Of a DNA stretch of 64,000 nucleotides, positions 40,808 to 45,910 are shown piece after piece. A program made the position numbers and the translations under genes. The stretch covers positions 13,631,001 through 13,695,000 of the forward strand of contig CM056559.1 of NCBI GenBank assembly GCA_029721515.1, in the 5' to 3' direction. The DNA comes from Synanceia verrucosa (lineage: Eukaryota; Chordata; Actinopteri; Perciformes; Synanceiidae). The stretch's first letter is position 1. Each line of letters starts with the position of its first letter. The notes under the pieces are model-generated. The model did no database searches and had not been told where the DNA came from. It was given only the letters and a program-made list of their open reading frames with translations.

Positions 40808-41413
40808 CGTATATACGTATACGTATGTACGTATATATGTGTATATATATACATATATATATACACATATATATATATATATATATATATGTGTATATAT
40901 ATACACGTGTATATATATAACAATGTACTACGTAAGACAACCCACTGACAGCTGATAATGCTAACCTTTGGTATCAGAGTCTTTCTTCAGGCAGAAGGCC
41001 ACAGCTGCAGCGGACAGCACGCCGACAGAGGCCACTCCTGCTCGGTTGGCTCCTCCGCCGGGCCCCCGGCCCTCACCTCCGCCGCTCTCCTCCCAGTACT
41101 GGTTGTTGTTGCGCCCCCTGCTGACGAGAGCCGCCCACGAGCTGCGGCGGTTCTCCAGGTTGGACAGCCATCTAGGGGCGAGATGGTGGTACTGAACCGA
41201 CGGGTTCACACTGGCACCAGTGGGATCTTCTGCTAAAATCCCCCGTCTGGAGATCCGCGACGTGGACACAATTGGGTTGCGGTTAATCTCTGTAGGTGTC
41301 TCGCGGATGCCCTGGCATGCGGCACCGTTTGCGCTGGTCTGGAGCACGCGACTGCACGGTGACAGGCTGCGCGACCTTCGTGCTATTAGCCTGGTGGGAA
41401 CAGATGATAACAT
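9901..41413 (-). CDS. clpb: clpb, mitochondrial AAA+ disaggregase with ankyrin repeats (16 coding exons)
   Basis: Exons in transcript order: 41413-40966, 39325-39274, 35474-35388, 28576-28473, 26976-26848, 22013-21916, 20680-20566, 15551-15474, 13990-13935, 13697-13653, 13351-13190, 13053-12897, 12619-12546, 12229-12110, 11276-11172, 10098-9901. All junctions are GT-AG and in phase; the sum is 2028 nt, 675 residues. Visible: Arg-rich mitochondrial presequence, hydrophobic segment at about 125-142 (where mammalian CLPB is cut by PARL), ankyrin repeats at about 150-305, charged linker at 307-335, one AAA+ domain with Walker A GSSGIGKT (Lys372), pore loop GYVG (Tyr415), Walker B VVLFDE (Asp439, Glu440), sensor-1 Asn481, candidate arginine finger Arg546 in FLGRINE, sensor-2 GAR (Arg605), and the C-terminal ClpB-D2 small domain. 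The family uses ATP to keep intermembrane-space proteins soluble. Length matches mouse CLPB (677). The start has G at -3. All key residues are intact, so the protein should be functional. Confidence 0.97.
10099..11171 (-). other. clpb intron 15
   Basis: Besides the foldback element at 10171-10462, the intron carries a possible LINE 3' tail near 10870-10905 (ACAATAAAGTATCTATCTAT), which is typical of fish non-LTR retrotransposon ends. No exon is seen. Confidence 0.6.
10171..10462. mobile_element. Foldback (palindromic) non-autonomous DNA element
   Basis: The left half starts CAGGGTTCC and contains AAAACCTGGAAAATGATT and AAAACATGGAAAAT. The right half contains the reverse complement of the same blocks in mirrored order (ATTTTCCATGTTTTC, AAATCATTTTCCAGGTTTT). 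The arms are about 130 bp each, with an inner ATGCAAATGG/CCATTTGCAT pair near the loop. A CAGGG start is common in fish hAT elements; the right terminus is degraded, so the target duplication is uncertain. Confidence 0.6.
11172..11276 (-). CDS. clpb: clpb coding exon 15 (sensor 2)
   Basis: Codes AKQRHDITLQWERPVLELLA and GGYNMHYGARSIKHE. The GAR motif holds sensor-2 Arg605. The acceptor is GTTAG and the donor GTACGC. Confidence 0.97.
11277..12109 (-). other. clpb intron 14
   Basis: Ordinary AT-rich intron with a short A-run near 11325-11335. No repeat family or exon is recognised. Confidence 0.6.
12110..12229 (-). CDS. clpb: clpb coding exon 14 (arginine finger)
   Basis: Codes AHYRRDEFLGRINEIVYFLP and FCHSELLQLVSKELNFWAKK, containing the conserved FLGRINE motif with Arg546. 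The acceptor is CCTCAG and the donor GTATGT. Confidence 0.97.
12230..12545 (-). other. clpb intron 13
   Basis: Short AT-rich intron in which I see nothing beyond the splice signals. Confidence 0.6.
12546..12619 (-). CDS. clpb: clpb coding exon 13
   Basis: Codes EDVQKSDDIKISRHFKESVI and QPILK; human has [20 protein letters not shown]. The acceptor is CCCCAG and the donor GTAATA. Confidence 0.95.
12897..13053 (-). CDS. clpb: clpb coding exon 12 (sensor 1)
   Basis: Codes GRLTDGKGKTIECKDAIFIM, TSNIASDEIAQHALQLRKEA and EAITRRKLADNL. Sensor-1 Asn481 lies in TSN. The acceptor is TGTCAG and the donor GTGAGG. Confidence 0.97.
13190..13351 (-). CDS. clpb: clpb coding exon 11 (pore loop and Walker B)
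   Basis: Codes [40 protein letters not shown] and HPDVLTIMLQLFDE. It holds the substrate-gripping pore loop (Tyr415) and Walker B with catalytic Glu440. The acceptor is TCTCAG and the donor GTGTGA. Confidence 0.98.
13352..13652 (-). other. clpb intron 10
   Basis: A 301-base intron with no recognised content. Confidence 0.6.
13653..13697 (-). CDS. clpb: clpb coding exon 10
   Basis: A 45-nt microexon coding GFIRMDMSEFQEKHE; human has GFIRLDMSEFQERHE. The acceptor is TTACAG and the donor GTGAGA. Confidence 0.96.
13935..13990 (-). CDS. clpb: clpb coding exon 9
   Basis: Codes GKTELAKQVARYMHKDIKK, completing Walker A with the catalytic Lys372. The acceptor is TCACAG and the donor GTATGT. Confidence 0.97.
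13991..15473 (-). other. clpb intron 8
   Basis: Contains short T-runs (14116-14124, 14721-14730, 15388-15400) and a brief GT run near 14354-14367. The 185-codon plus-strand frame here is cysteine- and serine-rich and matches nothing recognised, so it is taken as non-coding. Confidence 0.55.
15474..15551 (-). CDS. clpb: clpb coding exon 8 (Walker A)
   Basis: Codes [26 protein letters not shown], entering the Walker A loop, which is split by the next intron. Nearly identical to mammalian CLPB. The donor is GTAAAT. Confidence 0.97.
15927..15969. repeat. CA microsatellite
   Basis: About 21 CA units in clpb intron 7. Confidence 0.95.
16220..16440 (+). repeat. Degraded tRNA-derived SINE (V-SINE-like)
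   Basis: Order of landmarks: a B-box-like GGGTTTGAATCC at 16246, TGTGTGGAGTGCTCGC, CCTCCCAAAGACTTACAT and AAATTGCTCATAGGT. The same landmark order (B box, TGTGTGGAGTTTGCATG, CCAAAGACATGC, AAATTGxCCGTAGGT) is typical of fish V-SINE/HE1-like elements. Heavily diverged. Confidence 0.45.
16669..17106. mobile_element. Non-autonomous hAT-like element with 8-bp target duplication
   Basis: The element runs from TAGGGCTGTCTAAGTTAG to GCCAATTTCGACAACCCTA, whose reverse complement is TAGGGTTGTCGAAATTGGC, giving imperfect terminal inverted repeats. A second inverted pair lies inside: GGTAACTCTACTTGGACAAA near 16700 and its complement near 17025-17045. It is flanked on both sides by GTTTTTAC (16661-16668 and 17107-17114), an 8-bp duplication as expected for hAT transposition. 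No transposase is encoded; the element is 438 bp. Confidence 0.8.
17876..18013. repeat. Purine-rich tract
   Basis: About 140 bases of mostly AGG/GGA/AAG on the plus strand with few pyrimidines (pyrimidine-rich in the clpb transcript). Confidence 0.7.
18255..18335. repeat. Compound CT/CA/GT/GC simple repeat
   Basis: A CT run, then CA, then GT interspersed with GCGC and GCGT. The CA and GT parts face each other and could pair as a hairpin. Confidence 0.85.
18439..18484. repeat. GT microsatellite
   Basis: About 23 GT units in clpb intron 7. Confidence 0.95.
18654..18800. repeat. Dispersed hAT-type repeat fragment
   Basis: Contains GAAATGATTAGTTTATTAAT and the CGCTTCTCAAATGTGAGGATTT block typical of the repeat family also found at 8081, 30690, 31069, 35600, 46463 and 52300. 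Confidence 0.45.
20040..20210. repeat. Purine-rich tract upstream of clpb exon 7 (plus-strand view)
   Basis: About 170 bases dominated by GGA, GAA and AGG with a G-run near 20164-20170. In the clpb transcript it is a polypyrimidine tract downstream of exon 7. Confidence 0.65.
20566..20680 (-). CDS. clpb: clpb coding exon 7
   Basis: Codes [38 protein letters not shown]: a charged helical linker and the entry to the AAA+ module (HIIGQE). Human has [20 protein letters not shown]. The acceptor is TGTAG and the donor GTAAAC. Confidence 0.96.
20681..21915 (-). other. clpb intron 6
   Basis: AT-rich intron with no recognised exon or repeat family. Short T-runs occur near 21361-21368. Confidence 0.55.
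21916..22013 (-). CDS. clpb: clpb coding exon 6
   Basis: Codes GANPLQTNGLGHTARAYAKV and GELNSILQEFESR, the fourth ankyrin repeat; human has [20 protein letters not shown]. The typical PLD of the repeat is replaced by ARA. The acceptor is ATACAG and the donor GTACAG. Confidence 0.95.
23933..23969. repeat. CA microsatellite
   Basis: About 18 CA units in clpb intron 5. Confidence 0.95.
25893..26275. mobile_element. Degraded non-autonomous hAT-like element
   Basis: The left end GATCTCTGTGCGATATGGAC matches the reverse complement of the right end, TAGAGCTGTGTGATATGACA. Inside are several 'gatata/tatatc' motifs (for example ATATATATCCCGATAGAG) characteristic of the fish repeat family starting 'GGGCTGGGCGATATGG'. 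No transposase frame is present. Confidence 0.55.
26848..26976 (-). CDS. clpb: clpb coding exon 5
   Basis: Codes VLVSREDEFSSRLSSRAGFR, then GCTALHYATLADDPRTVRML and LEA, the third ankyrin repeat. The acceptor is CTGCAG and the donor GTACGC. Confidence 0.96.
27470..27900. repeat. Pyrimidine-rich tract
   Basis: About 430 bases strongly enriched in TCC, CTT and CCTCC on the plus strand. Long plus-strand frames through it are low-complexity Ser/Pro/Leu and judged spurious. Confidence 0.65.
27902..27945. repeat. GT then GA microsatellite
   Basis: About 14 GT units followed by about 7 GA units. Confidence 0.9.
28330..28416. repeat. Compound C-run / GCGC / GCAC / CA repeat
   Basis: In order: nine C, a GCGCGC stretch, about nine GCAC units, then about 13 CA units. 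It lies 56 bases into clpb intron 4 measured from the exon 4 donor, in transcript sense as GT then GTGC. Confidence 0.95.
28473..28576 (-). CDS. clpb: clpb coding exon 4
   Basis: Codes SVVKALLEAGADPNAGDHFN and NVYDTSREKGIHSLE, the second ankyrin repeat and the start of the inter-repeat linker. The acceptor is TTTTCCAG and the donor GTGAAA. The last base combines with exon 5 to give Val, so the linker reads HSLEVLVSRED as in the short mammalian isoform. Confidence 0.96.
28990..29333. mobile_element. Short inverted-repeat element with 9-bp flanking duplication
   Basis: The ends are TAGCCTGG and CCAGGCTA, a perfect 8-bp terminal inverted repeat. They are flanked by TCATCCGTC (28981-28989) and TCATCTGTC (29334-29342), a 9-bp direct repeat with one mismatch. 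An inner TAGCTTGGCCAGACTACG near 29283 is common in fish repeats. The 344-bp element has no coding capacity; superfamily is unclear, since a 9-bp duplication points to Mutator-like and 8-bp would point to hAT. Confidence 0.6.
30277..30312. repeat. CA microsatellite
   Basis: About 17 CA units in clpb intron 3. Confidence 0.95.
30690..30925. repeat. Dispersed hAT-type non-autonomous element copy
   Basis: Starts AAAGCTGTAACTAATGGTTT and contains ATAAAGAAAAGCATCATATC and TTCACGTCTGAGAAAGC, the family's conserved interior blocks. The right end is degraded. Confidence 0.55.
31069..31381. mobile_element. hAT-type non-autonomous element with imperfect 8-bp duplication
   Basis: The left end TGGAGCTGCGACCAATTC pairs with the right end TTGTTAGTTGCAACCCTA (reverse complement TAGGGTTGCAACTAACAA). 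Flanks are GTCATTAC (31061-31068) and GTCGCTAC (31382-31389), an 8-bp duplication with two differences. The interior block GTGAATATCTTTAGGTTTTG is typical of the family. Confidence 0.6.
34273..34299. repeat. CA microsatellite
   Basis: About 13 CA units in clpb intron 3. Confidence 0.9.
35388..35474 (-). CDS. clpb: clpb coding exon 3
   Basis: Codes [20 protein letters not shown] and VAAMNRQH, ankyrin repeats 1 to 2; human has [20 protein letters not shown]. The acceptor is CATCAG and the donor GTCTGT. Exon length is 87 nt. Confidence 0.96.
35600..35875. repeat. Dispersed hAT-type repeat copy
   Basis: Contains AACTATTTTGATGATCAATG, a ATTTCTCCTCTAAGACAGTA block and AAACTGAATATCTTTGATAT followed by CATTTTTTAGCCCAAACAAC, the family's interior; ends near ACTAGTTGGAACTCTGGC. 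Confidence 0.5.
36103..36182. repeat. Two GT microsatellites with a duplicated spacer
   Basis: GT runs at about 36103-36134 and 36152-36181, each followed by GTGATCCGCC (preceded by a short CGTAA at the first). The repeat plus spacer looks like a tandem duplication. Confidence 0.85.
36722..37586 (-). mobile_element. Truncated Tc1-like transposon remnant
   Basis: The right end carries a Tc1-type terminal sequence (ACTATATTGGCAAAGTATTC on the minus strand, from about 37583). Minus-strand frames then give a helix-turn-helix region (MGRSQELSECQRG, and RSGRPRKLTERSQRMMRRIV) and, further on, GERYLSDCIVPSVKFGGGGI. The catalytic part is broken: the first DDE aspartate region near 37000 is altered and frameshifted, and the sequence stops after TLWEQFG near 36730, so the second Asp, the Glu and the left terminal repeat are missing. 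Confidence 0.85.
39222..39270. repeat. GT run followed by G16
   Basis: About 16 TG units (39222-39254) and then 16 consecutive G (39255-39270). On the clpb strand this is C16 then CA, starting 3 bases after the exon 2 splice donor. Confidence 0.95.
39274..39325 (-). CDS. clpb: clpb coding exon 2
   Basis: Codes GDALLEAARTNNSQDVA plus part of an Arg, the start of the first ankyrin repeat; human has DAALLEAARANNMQEVSR. The acceptor is ACAAG with a modest pyrimidine tract. The donor is GTA followed directly by 16 C and a CA run, a poor match to GTAAGT. Confidence 0.93.
39429..40770 (+). mobile_element. Degraded Tc1-like transposon
   Basis: An inverted pair at 39429-39464 and 40569-40604 (AGCAATTTATTGCAAACAAC against AGCAATTTATTACTAACAAC) lies inside the ends. 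The right outer end near 40741-40766 reads CTGATCAAAATTTTAAGACC on the minus strand. The transposase is in pieces on the plus strand: an N-terminal VELHQQG-like segment near 39625, and 40150-40443 with WVFQQDNAAVH and CCPDLNAVENMWGWM (second Asp and Glu of the DDE triad). Several frameshifts separate the pieces. The left outer end is not clear and may reach close to clpb exon 2. Confidence 0.8.
39560..40443 (+). pseudogene. Tc1 transposase pseudogene
   Basis: Fragments of a DDE transposase in at least three frames, with stops between them. A FSDEKKN-like first catalytic region lies near 40010, the QQDNA second region near 40250 and the PDLNAVEN third region near 40340. It cannot encode an active enzyme. 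Confidence 0.8.
40771..40920. repeat. CA then TA/TACG compound repeat
   Basis: About 14 CA units, then alternating TATATA with CGTA and CATA interruptions. Peptides read through it are meaningless. Confidence 0.95.
40966..41413 (-). CDS. clpb: clpb coding exon 1
   Basis: Codes residues 1-149 plus one base. It begins MLSSVPTRLIARRSRS, a basic presequence without acidic residues, and ends with a Gly-rich stretch, a hydrophobic segment (AGVASVGVLSAAAVAF) and the charged residues KKDSDTK. This N-terminus is poorly conserved in the family, and the call rests on the open frame, the start context and the in-phase donor GTTAG. Confidence 0.92.
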
Positions 41414-41680
41414 GGCGATGGACTCACCGAAAAAGAAATGTGAAGGAACCCTTCAGTGTGGCAGTAACCCCGTACAGAGAAACAGAAGATTTTGAGGTCG
41501 GGGGCACCCCGTTAATTCAGGTGTAAAAGCCGTTATACCTCGTTGTCCAGCCAGCTATGACAAACACAGATACAACAACAACCATTTCACCTCATCGTTG
41601 CGTGGATGTCACTAGAATTCGCGTTGCATTTTGGGAAATGTTGTTTTACTAGAAACTACGGCGTGGTCGTGGTCAGGCAC
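41414..41680 (-). promoter_or_regulatory. clpb: Probable clpb promoter with a ZNF143/SBS-like motif
   Basis: Immediately upstream of the clpb start codon. On the minus strand 41643-41626 reads ACAACATTTCCCAAAATGC, close to the SBS element bound by ZNF143 (core TTCCCAnnATGC), which is common at TATA-less promoters of mitochondrial and housekeeping genes. No TATA box is obvious. The transcription start is not determinable. Confidence 0.45.
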
Positions 41681-44400
41681 GTCGAGATAGCTATCTGCTA
41701 CTTACTTCCTGATTCGTTTAAAGATGCACGCTTCTCTTAAGTTACATTCGCAAACGGATACGTTTAAAGTTTGTTGTCAAAAAGACTCACTTTATTCACA
41801 GGTTAGCTGCACTGTATTTGCTGTGATATGCTTGGTCAATCACTACAATGTCGTGAACAGTTATTACAGCAATTATGTCGTATGGCAGAGTTGTTTTATA
41901 TTTCAGGTCTTTTTGATGTACACGAAAAGGGTTAGGGCCTGAGAATGACAGAGGCAGTGACAAAAATGTGACGACAAGAGCAATTATTTTGTCCACTCGC
42001 GCGTTCATAGTTTAACATGGCCGCCAGATGGCGTCACAGCACGGTGCTGATGTAGGCTATTAGCACATTGGCCATTGTTGGCAAATGTCATCAACAAATA
42101 CCATCAGTTTTGTCGTAGTATTGAGAATTAATTGGTTATTATCATTTAATCAGTAAAATAACACAATATAGTTGACAATAAATCACAGATAAATAGTTTT
42201 CAAAGTTGTTTGTATAGACTTAGCAAACACATCCTAATTTAGTTCATTTTTCTCAATGAACCTGGGCTGAGGTTGATGAAATGTAATGTTAAGTCCCATC
42301 TGAAATATTGTGCGTTCATTACAATAGAAAACAATGTAATCCTTTGTTAATCCATTCAACTTTTCCTATCTCTAGTGTGACTTGGTCCTTCCATTCAATT
42401 CAAATAAGCCTGTCTCCATCAGTGTCCTCTCCCATTTGTCCTTTTTTGCTGAGTTGTTCATGTCTGGGGCATCATGGTGATGCAGCAGTTAGCACTGTTG
42501 CCTCATACCGAGAGAGTCGCTGGTATGATCTGACTTGTGATATGGTCTGACTTGTGGCCCTTCTGTGTGGAGTTTGCATGTTCTTTCCAGCTTCTCTGGC
42601 TTCTTCCACAGCCCAAAGACATGCAGGTTAGGTTAATTGTTGACTTTAAATTGGCCGTAGGTGTCACTGTGAGAGTGAACGGTTGACTGTTTCCATCTGT
42701 CCACGTTGTACCCAGCCTTCAACTAATGTCAGCTGGGATAACCTTCAGCACCCCTGCAACCGTGAATAGGATAAGCATTTTTTTACATGCTCTGTAAAAG
42801 AGAGAACGGAGGATAAAACAAGTCATTGTGGCAAGCCCGATGGACTTGAAATTATTTCAATTGTAAGTTGCATCTACACTTACTTGACCTACTTTCATGA
42901 GGTGACTACAACAACAAAAAATAACAGTGTTGTTGAAAATGCCATGAAAATGCCATTTTCTTGAGATTGAGAACCACTCCAAGCCATTCTGACATCATAG
43001 AGCGGGTTGTGATTTATGAGGTGGGTAGGCCTACTGTGTGCTGGCAATACGCTTACTGTGGCTCACCAGGCATGAATCATAGTGGATGTCATGCTCTGCC
43101 AACATAAATCCACTGGCACCTTTACCAGCAATCCCTAAATCTAAATGTCAGCCTGGGTTTGCTATTGTAGACACCTGATAATTCATCCATTCTCTCCTGC
43201 AAATAGAGCAGAAGCTACACATACTAACCTGTTTCTATTGTCGGTGTTGGGCTCAACAGTGAGATTTTGTATGTCTTGAGACAGCTACACTGTTTGAGGA
43301 ACGAGAGTGGATTTGCAAGTGCAGGTGAAACGAGTTAATAATTGCATTGAGTGACATTTTGTAAAATTAAAATATTCACAAAAGCAAACTAATTGTTTTG
43401 AAACAATGTCAGAAACACTATTGAGAGCTCACTTGAAGCAATACAGGCTTCATATTTTGGATTTAACTGGCATTTTTGCTTTGTTTGATGATCACCACCA
43501 GTCTTTATTTTGTAGCGTCGTACTTTGAGTTTTTCTTTTTGAATAAATATTACTGACCTGAATCATCAGAGGTGAATCAGATACCCTGACCTTTTTACAC
43601 TTGTGTCCATCGAATTGTCAGAATACAGGTGGAACTAATAACATTAACCATGGCCCTGTTCTAAGAATCATCGCAGCATAATAATTCAAATGATATTATT
43701 GATTATACGTGTTTGATTGGTCAAAATAAGTTTGGCTATTGTCTCTTTTGATAAATACAGTGTGACACTCTCTGCATCCCAGTGAGAAAAGTCTCCTCTC
43801 ACTCGCCTGTCTGGATATCAGAGGTCAGGGTCAAGTGATGGAAAATGTGCCGCTATCACAGGGTTTAATTCAATCTGTTAATTTAAAAGACAGTTTTAAT
43901 AATGAAAAATGTATTGTTCATGTGCAAAGAAAGATAAGTTAATGTGTGATTCTAAAAAGCAAATGTAAGGTGCACTTCAAATTATATTGGGCCTCAGGAT
44001 GTCGTGAGAACACCTACAGATCAAATTGAGTGAAGGGGCGTGATAATGGGCTTACACACTCCAAGATGAAAGGAGGAGGGAGAACGATGGCAAAGAAAAT
44101 GACACGACAGACAGTGAAACATGGAGACCGCTAGACAAGCAGAGTGACAGACATAGTGGCACTCACAATACTACATATTATATATTAAGGAAAAATAAAA
44201 GTATATTGTTGATACTATGGGTGGAGGTATGATATATACTGATAGCAGGTGAAAACTCCCAAATAGGTTACAACACGTCAGCCAACAGGAGTCAGGCGCG
44301 TCCCCGCTGCCTCGTGAACTAACTAGTTTGCAAAGAATTTCGTGTGATAACGTGGTTGCCTTCAGGTACCGTCGGAAATAAGGTGACAATATCTAGAGGA
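41681..44400. other. Divergent intergenic region, left part
   Basis: AT-rich, without a recognised gene; includes the SINE at 42461-42785. The rest, including 42800-44400, shows no coding exon or repeat I can name. Confidence 0.55.
42461..42785 (+). mobile_element. tRNA-derived SINE (V-SINE/HE1-like)
   Basis: In order: an A-box region GGTGATGCAGCAGTTAGCAC, TGTTGCCTCATACCGAGAG, TGTGTGGAGTTTGCATGTTC, CCACAGCCCAAAGACATGCA, TAAATTGGCCGTAGGTGTCA, GTCAGCTGGGATAACCTTCA and a terminal ATAGGATAAGCATTTTTTT. This is the typical order of the abundant fish SINE with a tRNA-like head. The B box is degraded. Confidence 0.8.
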
Positions 44401-45751
44401 GCGTGCGGGAGTTAAATGCATGTCAAACCTCCTGAAAAAACGCAGCTTCCTTGTATGGAATCATATGACTTCATTCAAAAAGTGTCCGGTCAATGTTGTT
44501 TACACTACTACACGACACAACTGTTTGTGACATGAAACATAAAGCAGTAGGCCTGTTCTCCCTCCTTGGCTGACCTGCGGTTCTTGTGTCAACAGGTAAG
44601 CTAAAGTTAAAAATGTACCAAATGTCAGTTGTAAGCTAGCTTAACTTTAGCCGCTTAATGTTAGCCGGTTAGCTTAAAGCTTTAGTCACACTGTGTTGTG
44701 AATAAATTAACGTGAACATAATTTAAATAGCTGTAGGTGACCTGGTGTGTAGTCCATAGATTGCATATAGTCTAACAATCAAAAATGTTAATAACTGTAT
44801 GTAAAGTTAATACTATTATTTCTTATTAATATTAATTGGGTAAAGAGTCAAAGGTAAACATATTGTTCCATAGATTTTTTTTAATGGTTAAAAATTCCAT
44901 TGAGTAAGTGAAGCTCAAAAGTCTAATATTCAGTGTTAAGTGAAGCAAGCAAATGCCGTTTTTAACTGTTTACGGCTGTACGGCCAAGCTAACGGTAGTA
45001 AGTTAATATTAGTTAATAATGGTGGATTTGGGAGCTTTACGTGGAGCACTTGAATGCAGCACAGGGAGGCGTTTCCATTGTGGAGTCCCTGCGTCGCCTG
45101 CCTGTACAGTCGATGGTTCCCCGCCCCCCACCACCACCTCTTCCTCTTATTTCTCACCGCATCTCCTCCACCACCTGCCACAGCAGCGACGCAGTGATGG
45201 AGAGACGCTGCACATCATCATCATCACCATCATCATAAGCCACAAAAACACACAGAGAGACAAACAGACAGATAAAGAGATTGACGAGCGGAAACAGAAA
45301 CATATGGTTTGTCTGCTGAGCAGCTGTATCTGAGGGCTGCTGGACCGTGCTGAAACTTATTCAACCACCGCGATCAACTGCAAGACACATTTGATTCATC
45401 CATTTTCCTCAGCAATTGCTTGCATTTATTTTTCCCGTGTGCTCTCACCTGTGCGAGGCTGCGCTCACACACACACCTCTGTTGGATTAGTTTGTGCGGG
45501 GCGGATTGCGGTTGTTTTACCTCCCTGAACGCACACACGTAGGCTACAGTACACACCGATCATCACAAGACGCGGTGCAGCCTACCAAAGCTTCTTGCAA
45601 GAAGGAAATTGAATTAGTGAAGTTCTTCCCACAGAAGAGGAGAAGTGAGTGGATCCCTGCTTTCCTTCGTTTTCCCAGCTCACCTTGTCTCCTCCCGGGC
45701 CCAACAGGAGTGTCATAGACCCCTCCTCTCCCTCTTACCACGGTAACGAGC
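44401..45751 (+). promoter_or_regulatory. stard10: Probable stard10 promoter and 5' leader
   Basis: CpG frequency rises from about 45000 to 45750 next to the stard10 start. A good splice donor (CAACAG|GTAAGC) at 44596/44597 could end a noncoding first exon. In-frame stop TAG at 45716-45718 precedes the start codon, so translation cannot begin further upstream in this frame within the exon. Several upstream ATGs occur (for example 45019). Transcription start is unknown. Confidence 0.35.
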
Positions 45752-45910
45752 ATGTCTGGACATACTGTGACCATCCCGGACGACCGGGCGTTTGCCACCT
45801 TCAAGGCAGAGTGTCTGAGCGATGAAGGCTGGAGTGTCAGTCACAGCAAGGGGAGCATCACGGTGTGGACCCAGGGTCTGGAGGAGGGGAAGTCCATCCA
45901 CAAAATTAAG
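45752..45910 (+). CDS. stard10: stard10 coding exon 1
   Basis: Codes MSGHTVTIPDDRAFATFKAE, CLSDEGWSVSHSKGSITVWT and QGLEEGKSIHKIK; human has VQVPDDQDFRSFRSECEAEV. The donor is GTGAGA and ends in phase 0. Intron 1 (5.4 kb) follows. Confidence 0.95.

Larger units (their letters stand above)
39326..40965 (-). other. clpb intron 1
   Basis: Almost entirely occupied by a degraded Tc1-like element (about 39429-40770) and an AT/CA compound repeat (40771-40920). Confidence 0.65.

Noticed and set aside
45019..45333. 104-codon frame upstream of stard10
   Set aside because: Lies in the probable leader, is partly His/Ile/Ser repeat (ATC/CAT runs) and resembles no protein; at most an upstream ORF.
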